Of a stretch of 64,000 nucleotides of DNA, positions 38,045 through 46,252 are shown in pieces (positions within the stretch are counted from its first letter, which is position 1; the number at the start of each line of letters is the position of its first letter). Source of the stretch: Actinomycetospora lemnae. GTDB taxonomy: Bacteria > Actinomycetota > Actinomycetes > Mycobacteriales > Pseudonocardiaceae. Below the pieces are notes generated by a model. The model saw only the letters and a list, made by a program, of their open reading frames with translations, had not been told where the DNA came from and made no database searches. The stretch is taken from assembly GCF_028737315.1 (NCBI RefSeq), contig NZ_JAQZAO010000002.1, positions 186,001 to 250,000 on the forward strand, given 5' to 3'. The translations under genes were made by a program, and so were the position numbers.

Positions 38045-38147
38045 GGGAGCCGGGATGCCCCGGAGGGCCCGGTGGACATGCGCATGGTGACGTGGGCAGC
38101 GCTCCGGACATCCCGGACGCTGCGCCGCGCACCTCGACCCCCTGCTC

Positions 38148-38175
38148 GGTGGCGGGTCCCGCGGGACCCGCCACC
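38148..38175. terminator. 28-bp perfect palindrome, probable terminator of the choline operon
   Basis: GGTGGCGGGTCCCG followed by its exact reverse complement, 18 bases downstream (minus strand) of the choline oxidase stop. With no unpaired centre it would form a stem with a minimal loop. Confidence 0.6.
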
Positions 38176-38192
38176 GCCGCCGTCGGACGCCG

Positions 38193-39782
38193 TCAGCGGG
38201 GGTTGCGGATGAAGTCGGCGCAGCGCTCGCCGATCATCATCGTGGTGATGCACGGGTTGACCGTGATCAGGTCCGGCATGATCGACCCGTCGGCGACGCG
38301 CAGGCCGTCGACGCCGCGCACGCGCAGCTGCGGGTCCACCGGCGCCATCGGGTCGGAGTCCGGGCCCATCTTCACCGTGCAGGACGGGTGGTAGACCGTG
38401 TTGTGGGTCTTCGAGATGTAGTCGAAGATCTCCTCGTCGGTCTGGGCGGCGTCGCCGGGCGCCTGCTCCTTGCCCACCCAGTCCTGCAGGGCCGGCGCCG
38501 CCGCGATCTCCCGCGCCACCCGCACCCCGCGGATCATCACCTCGCGGTCGTGCTCGTGGGTGAAGTACCGCGGGTCGACGGCGGGCTTGTCCCGGAAGTC
38601 GCGCGTGCGCAGCCGGACGGTGCCCGTGGACTGGGCGCCGGTCACGTTCGGCGTGAGGCAGAACGTGTTGTCGCTCGACGGGTAGCCGTAGCGGATCAGG
38701 TTGAGGTCGAACGGCACCGAGCCGTAGTGGAACATCAGGTCCGGCGTCGTCCGGCCCTCGGCCCCGGCGAAGATGCCGATCTCCCACCACTGCACCGACT
38801 CGGTCGGCATCGGCTGCAGGGCCTCCCACTGGACCAGGCCCTCGGGGTGGTCCTGCAGGTTCTCCCCCACGCCCGGTGCGTCGACGCGCACCTCGATGCC
38901 CACCGAGCGCAGGTGCTCGGCCGGCCCGATGCCCGAGAGCATGAGCAGCTTCGGCCCGTCGATCGCCCCCGCCGACACGATCGTCTCGCGGCGCGCGGTG
39001 ACCTCGATCGTCCAGCGCGTGTCCGGCGTGCGCAGGGCGACGCCGGTCGCGCGCGGGCGCGGGCCGGAGTCGTCGAACGTCAGCCGCTCGGCCCGGTAGC
39101 CGGTCCAGACCTCGAGGTTCTTGCGCTGCGCCATGATCGGGTGCAGGTACGCCGCCGACGCCGAGCTGCGCGTGCCGTCGGGGTTGGCGTTGACCTGGAA
39201 CCAGTTGGCGCCGCGGAGCACCGTCCGCCCGGTGTTGAACGGCGTGACCGGCAGCCCGACCTGCTCACAGGCCTCGAGCAGCGCTCGCCCGCAGGGGTCC
39301 TTCGGCGCGATCGAGCGGATCGTCACCGGCCCGTCGGTCCCGCGGCCCGGCGGCTCGGCCTGGTCGGCGCCGTCCAGCGCGGTCTCGAGCTTGCGGTAGA
39401 AGGCGTAGCTCTCGTCGGCGCCCCAGCCGGTGCAGCCCTGGGCCTCCCAGTCGTCGAGGTTCTCCCGCGGCGCCCAGAAGGCGATCGCGGAGTTGTGCGA
39501 CGAGCAGCCGCCGAGCACCTTGGCCCGCGCGTGGCGCATGTAGGAGTTGCCGAACTCCTGCGGCTCGATGGGGTAGTCCCAGTCGTAGCCGGACTCGAGC
39601 AGCTCCATCCAGCGCCAGAGGTTGAGGATCGCCGGGTCGCCGACGTCCGACGGGCCCGCCTCGACGAGCAGGACCGAGACCTCCGGGTCCTCCGAGAGCC
39701 GTGCGGCCACCGCCGAGCCGGCGGTCCCGCCACCGACGACGACGTAGTCGAACTCGCGTCCCGACGTCTGCGGGCTGCTCAT
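38193..39782 (-). CDS. codA: Choline oxidase (GMC flavoprotein)
   Basis: A 529-residue GMC oxidoreductase, very similar to Arthrobacter choline oxidase throughout. FAD binding starts at DYVVVGGGTAGSAVAARLSE. His96 in GGCSSHNSAI corresponds to the covalent flavin His99, with the neighbouring Ser equivalent to Ser101. DHPEGLVQWEA carries the choline-binding Glu. Catalytic His465 (NTVYHP) and Asn509 (TVNPCIT) match His466 and Asn510. It oxidises choline to betaine aldehyde and on to glycine betaine with O2. Its ATG overlaps the TGA of the permease gene, the last gene of a coupled three-gene operon. Confidence 0.92.
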   Translation of the reverse strand: MSSPQTSGREFDYVVVGGGTAGSAVAARLSEDPEVSVLLVEAGPSDVGDPAILNLWRWMELLESGYDWDYPIEPQEFGNSYMRHARAKVLGGCSSHNSAIAFWAPRENLDDWEAQGCTGWGADESYAFYRKLETALDGADQAEPPGRGTDGPVTIRSIAPKDPCGRALLEACEQVGLPVTPFNTGRTVLRGANWFQVNANPDGTRSSASAAYLHPIMAQRKNLEVWTGYRAERLTFDDSGPRPRATGVALRTPDTRWTIEVTARRETIVSAGAIDGPKLLMLSGIGPAEHLRSVGIEVRVDAPGVGENLQDHPEGLVQWEALQPMPTESVQWWEIGIFAGAEGRTTPDLMFHYGSVPFDLNLIRYGYPSSDNTFCLTPNVTGAQSTGTVRLRTRDFRDKPAVDPRYFTHEHDREVMIRGVRVAREIAAAPALQDWVGKEQAPGDAAQTDEEIFDYISKTHNTVYHPSCTVKMGPDSDPMAPVDPQLRVRGVDGLRVADGSIMPDLITVNPCITTMMIGERCADFIRNPR

Positions 39783-41353
39783 GGGGCCTCCGTCCGGGGA
39801 GTGGTGGGCGTGCTGTCGACGCGGGCGTGCTCGGCCACGACGCCGGTCTTGTGGCGCTGCACGGTCCAGTAGTAGGCGAACCCGGCCCCGAGGATGACGC
39901 CGGGCAGCAGGACACCGCCCCACTGCAGGTACCAGTGGAACGGCTCGCTGGCGTTGTAGACCTCGTTGCGCGGCCAGGCGAGGTTGACGGCCATGACCCC
40001 GCCCCACAGCACGGCGAGGATGTTGACCGGCAGGCCCCAGCGCCCGAGGGAGAACGCGCCCTCGCGCGGCTCCCACCGCCCGCGGAGGCGCTGGACCAGC
40101 ATCGGCACCGTGACCAGCAGGTAGGCCGTGTAGATCATGATGATCGCGATCGAGGTGACCACCGTGTAGATCTGCGGGCTGAACGTCACGAGCAGCAGGG
40201 CGATCGCGAGCGCGCCGATGACCACCGAGGCGACCACCGGCGTGCCGAACCGGGGGCTGATCGTGCACAGCTTCGGGCCGGCGGGCAGGTTGTTGTCCCG
40301 ACTCATCGCGAACGCCAGGCGGATCGCCGCGGCGTGCACCGCGAGGGCGCAGACGATGACCGCGATGACGACCGCGACGAGGATCACCGAGCCGGCCGGT
40401 CCCCCGAGCACCGCGAGGATGAGGTTCTGGAGACCGCCGAGGCTCGAGAAGCTCGGGTCGCTGAGGTCCGGAGCCGACATGAGCGCGAACAGCAGGATGA
40501 GCCCGCCGAGCAGGAACGAGAAGAAGAGCGCCCGCAGGATCGCCTTGGGGGCGTTGCGCCGCGGGTCGTGCGACTCCTCGGCCAGCGAACTCGCGGTGTC
40601 GAACCCGTACATGACGTAGAGCGAGGCGAACATGGCCACGAGGAAGGCGCCGGCGTAGCCCAGCGGCCGGCCGCTCGCGTCGATGCCGCCGGTGTCGAAC
40701 ACGATCTGCGGACCGCGCACGATGTTGACCGCGAGCAGGACGATGAGCAGCACCGCGGCGATCAGCTCGATGAACACGCCGGCGGAGTTGATGCGCGCCA
40801 TCAACTGGGTGCCGAAGGCGTTGATCGCGGTGGTGAAGAGGATGAGGACCGTGGCCAGGATGACACCGTTGAGCGCCTGGGCGGTCGTGTCCTCGCCGGT
40901 CGGGTCCGGGATGAACTGGAAGCCCGACCACAGCTCGGGCAGCGTCGCCTGCAGCGCCAGCGCGACCGCGGCGATCGAGACGATCGACGCCGTCAGCATC
41001 GTCCAGCCCGCGAGCCACGCCGTGCTCGGCTTGGCCAGGCGCTTGGACCAGTTGTAGATCGAACCGGCCACCGGGAAGCGCGCGGCGAGCTCGCAGAAGC
41101 ACAGCGCGACCATGAGCTGGCCGACGAAGACCAACGGCCACGACCACCAGTACGCCGGTCCGCCGGAGCCGAGGCCGAAGTAGAACAGCTGGAACGTGCC
41201 GGTCAGGATCGAGATGTAGCTGATCCCGGCGGCGAAGGTGTGGAAGCTGCCGAGCGAGCGCACGAGGCTCGGCTTGTAACCGAACTCGCTGACGTCCTCG
41301 TGGTCGGTGCTGCCGGTGCTGCCGGTACTGCCGCTGTGGTTGGCGCTGGTCAC
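39779..41353 (-). CDS. APC-superfamily permease (amino acid/choline transporter family)
   Basis: A 524-residue permease with 12 predicted helices. The N-terminal 25 residues are hydrophilic with STGSTG repeats; SEFGYKPSLVRSLGSFHTFA begins the transporter core, and FCELAARFPVAGSIYNW is the conserved segment of helix 2-3. The family (ACT, TC 2.A.3.4) includes yeast choline permease Hnm1 and GABA permeases. Its position between betaine aldehyde dehydrogenase and choline oxidase makes choline or a choline precursor the probable substrate. The GTG start overlaps the upstream stop (GTGA), and its TGA overlaps the next ATG. Confidence 0.85.
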   Translation of the reverse strand: MTSANHSGSTGSTGSTDHEDVSEFGYKPSLVRSLGSFHTFAAGISYISILTGTFQLFYFGLGSGGPAYWWSWPLVFVGQLMVALCFCELAARFPVAGSIYNWSKRLAKPSTAWLAGWTMLTASIVSIAAVALALQATLPELWSGFQFIPDPTGEDTTAQALNGVILATVLILFTTAINAFGTQLMARINSAGVFIELIAAVLLIVLLAVNIVRGPQIVFDTGGIDASGRPLGYAGAFLVAMFASLYVMYGFDTASSLAEESHDPRRNAPKAILRALFFSFLLGGLILLFALMSAPDLSDPSFSSLGGLQNLILAVLGGPAGSVILVAVVIAVIVCALAVHAAAIRLAFAMSRDNNLPAGPKLCTISPRFGTPVVASVVIGALAIALLLVTFSPQIYTVVTSIAIIMIYTAYLLVTVPMLVQRLRGRWEPREGAFSLGRWGLPVNILAVLWGGVMAVNLAWPRNEVYNASEPFHWYLQWGGVLLPGVILGAGFAYYWTVQRHKTGVVAEHARVDSTPTTPRTEAP

Positions 41354-42852
41354 GAACCACTCCCTGGTGTGGAACGGCTGGTGGAGGAGGGGAACCACCC
41401 GGTCGGTCCTGGCCGGGTGTTGGTCCAGATGTGCTTGGCCTCCTGGTATTCGGCGAGGCCGGCGCGCCCGAGCTCGCGGCCGACGCCGGAGTGGCCGAAG
41501 CCGCCCCACTCGGCGGCCGGGACGTACGGACCGAAGTCGTTGATCCAGATGGTGCCGTGGCGCAGGCGGGCGGCGACCTCCTCGCACGTCCCGTGGTCGG
41601 ACGAGAAGACCGCGCCGGCCAGGCCGTACTCGGTGTCGTTGGCGATGCGCACGGCGTCGTCGAGGTCGGTGAACGTCTCGACGGTGAGCACCGGGCCGAA
41701 CGACTCGTCGTGCACCACGGACATGTCCTGGGTGCAGCGGTCGAGGATCGTCGGCGGGTAGTAGTAGCCGTTCGCCAGGCGCTCGTCGGTGGGGCGCTCG
41801 CCCCCGCAGCGCAGCACGGCGCCCTCGGCGATCCCGGCGGCGACGTAGCGCTCGACCTTGTCGCGGTGCGCCGCGGAGATCAGCGGGCCGGTCTCGGTCT
41901 CGGGGTCGTCGGGGCCGCCGAGGCGGATCCGCTGCGCCCGTTCCACGAGGTCGTCGACGATCCGGTCGTGCGCGGACTCCTCGACGACGAGCCGCGCGCC
42001 GGCGGAACACACCTGTCCGGAGTGCAGGAAGATCGCGGTGAGGGCGTTGTCGACGGCGGTCTCGTGGTCGGCGTCGGCGAACAGGACGAACGGGTTCTTG
42101 CCGCCCAGCTCCAGGGCCACCTTCTTCACGGTCGGTGCCGCCGACTCCATGATCTTCCGGCCGGTCAGGAGCCCGCCGGTGAAGCTGACCATGTCGACCC
42201 GCGGGTCCGACGACAGCGGCGCCCCGGCCGTCGCCCCGGCCCCGAGCACGAGGTTGGCGACGCCGTCGGGCACGCCGGCCTCGGCCAGCAGCTCCATGAG
42301 GATGATCGCGGTGTGCGGCGTGAGCTCGCTGGGCTTGAGGACGAACGAGCACCCTGCGCCGAGCGCCGGCGCGACCTTCCAGGCGGTCTGCAGCAGGGGG
42401 TAGTTCCAGGGCGTGATGAGCCCGCACACGCCGACGGGCTCGTGGACGACCTTGCTGCGCGCGGTGGCGATACCGGTCTCGACGAGCCGGCCGTCGTCGC
42501 TGGCGGCGAGGTGGCCGAACCAGCGGAAGCAGTTCGTGATGTCGTCCATGTCGATCTCGGACTCGGCGAGCCGCTTGCCGGTGTCGTCGGTCTCGGCCTG
42601 GGCGAGCCGGGCCTTGTCGCGCTGGAGCAGGTCGGCGACCCGCAGCAGGAGCCCACCCCGCTCGGCGGCCGGGACCGACGACCACCGGCCGTCGTCGAAC
42701 GACCGCCGCGCCGCCGCGATCGCGAGCTCGGTGTCCTTCGCCCCGGCCTCGTCGACCTCCGCGACCAGCGACCCGTCCGCGGGAGACCGGATCTCCCGGC
42801 GCCCCCCGTCGACCGCTGAGGTCCACGCTCCGTCGATGAACAGCTGACCCAC
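41350..42852 (-). CDS. betB: Betaine-aldehyde dehydrogenase
   Basis: A 500-residue NAD-dependent aldehyde dehydrogenase. The cofactor loop is PWNYPLLQTAWKVAPAL, the general base is in LELGGKNPFVL and the nucleophile Cys in SGQVCSAGARL. The C-terminal EYQEAKHIW is typical of the BetB/GbsA group, followed by a 20-residue Pro/Ser tail not usual in the family. It oxidises betaine aldehyde to the osmoprotectant glycine betaine. First gene of the operon; GTG start with GAGGAGG about ten bases upstream, and a short dyad about 50 bases upstream may be an operator. Confidence 0.9.
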   Translation of the reverse strand: MGQLFIDGAWTSAVDGGRREIRSPADGSLVAEVDEAGAKDTELAIAAARRSFDDGRWSSVPAAERGGLLLRVADLLQRDKARLAQAETDDTGKRLAESEIDMDDITNCFRWFGHLAASDDGRLVETGIATARSKVVHEPVGVCGLITPWNYPLLQTAWKVAPALGAGCSFVLKPSELTPHTAIILMELLAEAGVPDGVANLVLGAGATAGAPLSSDPRVDMVSFTGGLLTGRKIMESAAPTVKKVALELGGKNPFVLFADADHETAVDNALTAIFLHSGQVCSAGARLVVEESAHDRIVDDLVERAQRIRLGGPDDPETETGPLISAAHRDKVERYVAAGIAEGAVLRCGGERPTDERLANGYYYPPTILDRCTQDMSVVHDESFGPVLTVETFTDLDDAVRIANDTEYGLAGAVFSSDHGTCEEVAARLRHGTIWINDFGPYVPAAEWGGFGHSGVGRELGRAGLAEYQEAKHIWTNTRPGPTGWFPSSTSRSTPGSGS

Positions 42853-42901
42853 GCCCGGCGCCTCCTCGTTCGTGTCACCCGGTCGGCCCTGCCGCCGGTC
42901 C

Positions 42902-42914
42902 GTCGAGTATCGAC
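42902..42914. promoter_or_regulatory. Dyad GTCGA-tac-TCGAC upstream of betB
   Basis: A perfect 13-bp inverted repeat 50 bases upstream of the betB start (GTCGAGTATCGAC on the plus strand). The GATACT it contains on the minus strand could be the -10 element, so a bound protein would block transcription. No betI-like regulator gene is adjacent. Confidence 0.4.
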
Positions 42915-43099
42915 CCCGCGCACCGTCAGCACCATCCTCGACCGATCACACGCGTGCCGCGCCGGTGAAGTGGGGCAGCCCGGCCGAGGTGCACGCGTGG
43001 CGCTCATCTCCCGCGCCCCGCCGCCGCGCTCGACGGCGACGTCGTGACGCCGCCGGGGCCCGTCGTCCGAGCACGTCTGGGCCGGGTGCGTCGGGGCAC

Positions 43100-43484
43100 C
43101 CCGCCCAGGTGGCGGGACGGGCGCTGGTGGTGGGGGCGTCGGGGCCTGCGCCGGCATCGCCCCGCACGGCGGCGGCCGCGTCCACCTGTGGGCGGTGGTC
43201 CCGGCCGGCGAGCCCGCCGCGTCCGACCTCGACGCCCTGCGCCGCCGCCTCGCCGGCTGGCACGACCCGATCCCGGCGCTGCTCGACCGCGCCGACTCGG
43301 CGGCGGCGCTGGTCACGGAGCTGCGCTGGCTGCCGCCCCTGCGGCGCACCGTGGCCGGGCGCACCGTGCTCGTCGGCGACGCCGCACGCGATGACGCGTG
43401 CGGGACGGCCTCGGGCGCCTGGTCCCGACCGCGGTCACCGTCCGGGGGCTCGACGGGATCCTGGACTGGCGCCCGCCGACGTGA
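43100..43484 (+). pseudogene. Remnant of an FAD-dependent monooxygenase
   Basis: Fragments of a PHBH-type flavin monooxygenase occur in different frames. A GRALVVGASG piece (normally ALVVGADG) near 43115 is followed at once, in another frame, by GIAPHGGGRVHLWAVVP and LAGWHDPIPALLDRA...LRWLPPLRR, and then VLVGDA. The frame then shifts so that HAMTRAG continues GDAAHAMTP, and shifts again for the C-terminal VRGLDGILDWRPPT and stop at 43482. The central 100 or so residues of the FAD domain are missing. At least two frameshifts and a deletion show it is not functional. Confidence 0.65.
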
Positions 43485-43992
43485 GGGGACGGCGGGCCAC
43501 GAGGCTCGCCTCGTGATCGCCGTCCTCGTGGTGCAGGACGTCGAGGTGTCCGAACGCCGCGCGCAGCTCGCCGGGGGCGGCGCGGAAGGCGCCCTCGCCG
43601 ATCAGCACCGTCACCACCAGCAGCCCGCCCGGGACCAGCGCGTCGACCAGGGCAGGGTAGAGCGCGGGGTCGCGGAAGCGCTGGCAGACGACGACGTCGA
43701 ACGGGCCGGCGGCGGGCAGCCCGTCGTCGAGGTCCGCCTCGATCCAGCGCACCTCCGGCGCCAGGGCCCGACCGGCCGCCAGCGCGACGGGCGAGACGTC
43801 GACGGCCGTGACGGCGAGGCCCCGCCGGGCGAGCCAGACGGCGACCGCGCCGCGCCCGCAGGCGACGTCGAGGGCCCGGCCCGTCGTGGGCACGAGGTCC
43901 TCGCGACCGGCGAGGGCGCTCGGCGGGCCCGGCTGGACGGGCTCGAGGTCGGCGAAGCGGGCGTCCCAGCGCGCCCGGTCCGTGTCGCTCAG
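43435..43992 (-). CDS. Class I SAM-dependent methyltransferase, possible
   Basis: About 185 residues with a Rossmann methyltransferase core: motif I is ALDVACGRGAVAVWLARRG, the acidic residue follows in VTAVDVS, and IEADLDDGLP and DVVVCQRFRDP are later motifs. It resembles small UbiE/TehB-like enzymes; substrate unknown. No ATG or GTG stands at the expected place: the CTG at 43990-43992, overlapping the TGA of the upstream gene, is the best start, so initiation is uncertain. The last 16 residues read into the remains of the flavin monooxygenase on the other strand, which suggests an original stop was lost. Confidence 0.65.
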   Translation of the reverse strand: MSDTDRARWDARFADLEPVQPGPPSALAGREDLVPTTGRALDVACGRGAVAVWLARRGLAVTAVDVSPVALAAGRALAPEVRWIEADLDDGLPAAGPFDVVVCQRFRDPALYPALVDALVPGGLLVVTVLIGEGAFRAAPGELRAAFGHLDVLHHEDGDHEASLVARRPLTSAGASPGSRRAPGR

Positions 43993-44828
43993 GGCTTGCG
44001 ACCCACCACGCCCGCGATGCAGCGCTGGGCGGCCACGACGGGCTTGAGCTGCGGGCCGTCCGGCCACCACTCGAAGCACCGCACGAGGCCGGGCTGGACG
44101 AGCTCGAGGCCGGGCAGCATCGCGAGGATCTGGTCGCGCGTGCGGAAGCGTCCGGTGCCCATCGGGCTGTGGACGAAGACGTCCTCCATGCGGCGGGCGA
44201 GCTGGCTGTCCTCGTCCTCGGGGTCGAGGAAGTGTGCGATCGTCACGTACGAGCCCGAGGGCAGGGCCTCGATGTACTGCGACATGAGCTCCGGGATGGA
44301 GAGCCGGCCCTCGTCGTAGTGGTGCAGGGTCCCGACCTGCAGCAGCGCGATCGGCCGGTCGAAGTCGAGGGCCCGGCGGACGACCGCGTCCTCGAGGACC
44401 TGCCGGGGCTCGGTCAGGTCGCCCGGGGAGAAGGCCGTGAGCTCGTTCTCCTCCAGCAGCGCACGCCCGTGCGCGACGACCGTCGGGTCGTTGTCGACGT
44501 AGACGACCCGCGCCTCGGGCCGCAACCGCTGGGCGACCTGGTGGGTGTTCTCGGCGGTGGGCAGGCCCGACCCGCAGTCGAGGAACTGGTCGATCCCCAC
44601 CTGGCCGGCGAGGAAGCGCACCGCGCGCACGAGGAACGCGCGGTTGTCGACGGCGAGGATCTCGGCCTCCGGCGCCGCCCGGCGGAGGTCCTCGATGACG
44701 TCACGGTCGATGGGGTAGTTGTCCTTGCCGCCCAGCGCGAAGTCGTAGACCCGCGCGATGCTCGCCCTCGACGTGTCGATGTAGGCGGGAGCGGACCCCG
44801 AGCGGGACGAGGAGTGCGCAGCGGTCAT
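43989..44828 (-). CDS. DUF574 SAM-dependent methyltransferase
   Basis: A 279-residue member of the actinobacterial Methyltransf_19 family (PF04672). The N-terminal signature SIARVYDFALGGKDNYPIDR is nearly invariant in the family. The SAM site contains QFLDCGSGLPTAENTHQVAQ and VVYVDNDPTVVAHG, followed by ALLQVGTLHHY. Members cluster with XRE/DUF5753 regulators and DUF397 proteins in morphologically complex actinobacteria; the methylated substrate is not known. On the minus strand, divergent from the regulator gene; a -10-like TAGGGT inside the palindrome ACCCTAGGAGGGT (44867-44879) may start its transcript. Confidence 0.9.
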   Translation of the reverse strand: MTAAHSSSRSGSAPAYIDTSRASIARVYDFALGGKDNYPIDRDVIEDLRRAAPEAEILAVDNRAFLVRAVRFLAGQVGIDQFLDCGSGLPTAENTHQVAQRLRPEARVVYVDNDPTVVAHGRALLEENELTAFSPGDLTEPRQVLEDAVVRRALDFDRPIALLQVGTLHHYDEGRLSIPELMSQYIEALPSGSYVTIAHFLDPEDEDSQLARRMEDVFVHSPMGTGRFRTRDQILAMLPGLELVQPGLVRCFEWWPDGPQLKPVVAAQRCIAGVVGRKP

Positions 44829-45004
44829 CTGCTTCCCATCAGGCGTGCGGTCGCGAACGGGCGCTCACCCTAGGAGGGTAACGGCGCAGGGCCCGGGACG
44901 GGTCAGGGAACGACCACACGCTGCGTCGGGCGTGTAACCTCTCGTGCTCGGCGGTACGAGCCGGGGGTCTCCGGCGGCCGGACGACAACGGGGAGCGCAC
45001 GACG

Positions 45005-45892
45005 GTGGTCGAGCGGGAGCAGACCGGGGCCGACGGCGGGGCGGAGGGCGCCGGCCCCACCGCACGCCGCATCATCCTGGGCGCCCAGCTCCGCCGCCTG
45101 CGCGAGCGGGCCGGGGTGGCCCGGTCCGACGCCGCGTGGTCGATCCGCGGGTCGGACTCCAAGATGAGCCGCCTCGAGGCGGGCAAGGTCGGCTTCAAGG
45201 AGCGCGACGTCGCCGACCTGCTGACGATGTACGGCGTCACCGACGAGGGCGAGCGCGAGCTGCTCCTCGACATGACCCGCCGCAGCAACGAGCCCGGCTG
45301 GTGGCAGCCCTACGGCGACGTCCTGCCCGACTGGTTCGAGGACTACGTCGGCCTGGAGATGAGCGCCTCGCGCATCCAGACCTACGAGCTGCTGTTCGTC
45401 CCCGGCCTGCTGCAGACCGAGGACTACGCGCGCGCCGTCATCACCTCGGGCCACCCGGACCGGGCCACCTCCGACGACGAGCGCCGCCTCACCGTGCGCA
45501 TGCGCCGCCAGCAGATGCTCGGGCGCCGCGACGCGCCGACGTTGTGGGCGATCATCGACGAGTCGGTGCTGCACCGGCCGATCGGCGGCCACGGCACGCT
45601 CGTCGCCCAGGTCGAGCGCCTGCTCGAGCTCTCGGCGCTGCCGAACGTCGTCGTCCAGGTGCTGCCGTTCACGCTGAGCGGCTACGCCGCCGAGAGCACG
45701 TTCTCGATCCTGCGCTTCGCCGAGCCCGAGCTGCCCGACCTCGTCTACCAGGAGCACCTCACCGCCGCCGTCTACCTGGACAAGCGGCCCGAGGTGGAGG
45801 CCTACAGCCGTGTCATGGACCGTGTGGCCGTCGACGCGCTGACGCCCGACGAGACGCGCCAGTACCTCACGAAGCTCGTCGCCGAGCGCTGA
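45005..45892 (+). CDS. XRE-type regulator with DUF5753
   Basis: A 295-residue transcription factor. The helix-turn-helix lies at residues 24-80 (AQLRRLRERAGVARSDAAWSI, SDSKMSRLEAGKVGF). DUF5753 fills residues 105-290, with LLFVPGLLQTEDYARAVI, LPNVVVQVLPFT and YLDKRPEVEAYSRVMD. This is the WhiJ-like family of Streptomyces, whose members pair with small DUF397 partners that modulate them and act in development or antibiotic regulation. GTG at 45005 follows GGGGAG. A DUF397 gene lies 100 bases downstream behind a palindromic site. Confidence 0.92.
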   Translation: MVEREQTGADGGAEGAGPTARRIILGAQLRRLRERAGVARSDAAWSIRGSDSKMSRLEAGKVGFKERDVADLLTMYGVTDEGERELLLDMTRRSNEPGWWQPYGDVLPDWFEDYVGLEMSASRIQTYELLFVPGLLQTEDYARAVITSGHPDRATSDDERRLTVRMRRQQMLGRRDAPTLWAIIDESVLHRPIGGHGTLVAQVERLLELSALPNVVVQVLPFTLSGYAAESTFSILRFAEPELPDLVYQEHLTAAVYLDKRPEVEAYSRVMDRVAVDALTPDETRQYLTKLVAER

Positions 45893-45917
45893 GCCGGCCC
45901 GGCGACGGGCCCGGGCG

Positions 45918-45976
45918 TGCACGTGCAGATGATCCTTTCGCTTGCTAGTGTCGGTGCACTGTCGGATGCACGTGCA
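45918..45976. promoter_or_regulatory. Pair of TGCACGTGCA palindromes flanking a promoter
   Basis: Identical 10-bp palindromes at 45918-45927 and 45967-45976, 49 bp apart, with a GTGCAC half-site at 45954-45959 between them. A TTTCGCTTGCTAGTGT stretch between them may hold the promoter of the DUF397 gene. Good candidate operators for the DUF5753 regulator encoded immediately upstream. Confidence 0.5.
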
Positions 45977-45994
45977 CATGAGCGAGGCGGTCGC

Positions 45995-46252
45995 ATGGGC
46001 CAGGTGCCGAACGCACAGGACGGCCTTCCCGACGTGACGTGGCGCAAGAGCGCCCGCTCGGGCAAGCAGGGCAACTGCGTCGAGCTCGCGCCGGTGCCGG
46101 CGCGCCGGGTCGCGGTCCGCAATTCGCGGTTCCCCGAGGGTCCGGCCCTCCTGTTCTCCGTCGCGGAGATGAGCGCGTTCCTCGCTGACGTCAAGCGCGG
46201 CGCCTACGACGACCTCCTGGGTCCCGACGACGTCGCCGGCCTCGCGTCGTGA
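45995..46252 (+). CDS. DUF397 domain protein
   Basis: An 85-residue protein with the full DUF397 pattern: VTWRKSARSGKQGNCVELAP at the start, VAVRNSRFPEGPALLFS in the centre and AFLADVKRGAYD at the end. DUF397 proteins are small partners, sometimes described as antitoxin-like or co-regulators, of DUF5753 transcription factors. ATG at 45995 follows GAGGCGG; an upstream GTG at 45917 in the same frame would translate the palindromic promoter and is rejected. Its stop overlaps the start of a small cysteine-containing protein (GTGA), so the two are coupled. Confidence 0.9.
   Translation: MGQVPNAQDGLPDVTWRKSARSGKQGNCVELAPVPARRVAVRNSRFPEGPALLFSVAEMSAFLADVKRGAYDDLLGPDDVAGLAS

Noticed and set aside
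42872-43516. Intact plus-strand gene covering the monooxygenase relic
   Set aside because: No single frame carries the family motifs, and the recognisable fragments need frame changes.
45917-45994. Earlier GTG start for the DUF397 protein
   Set aside because: It would translate across the palindromic promoter region, and the added residues are not part of the family; ATG at 45995 has a ribosome site.
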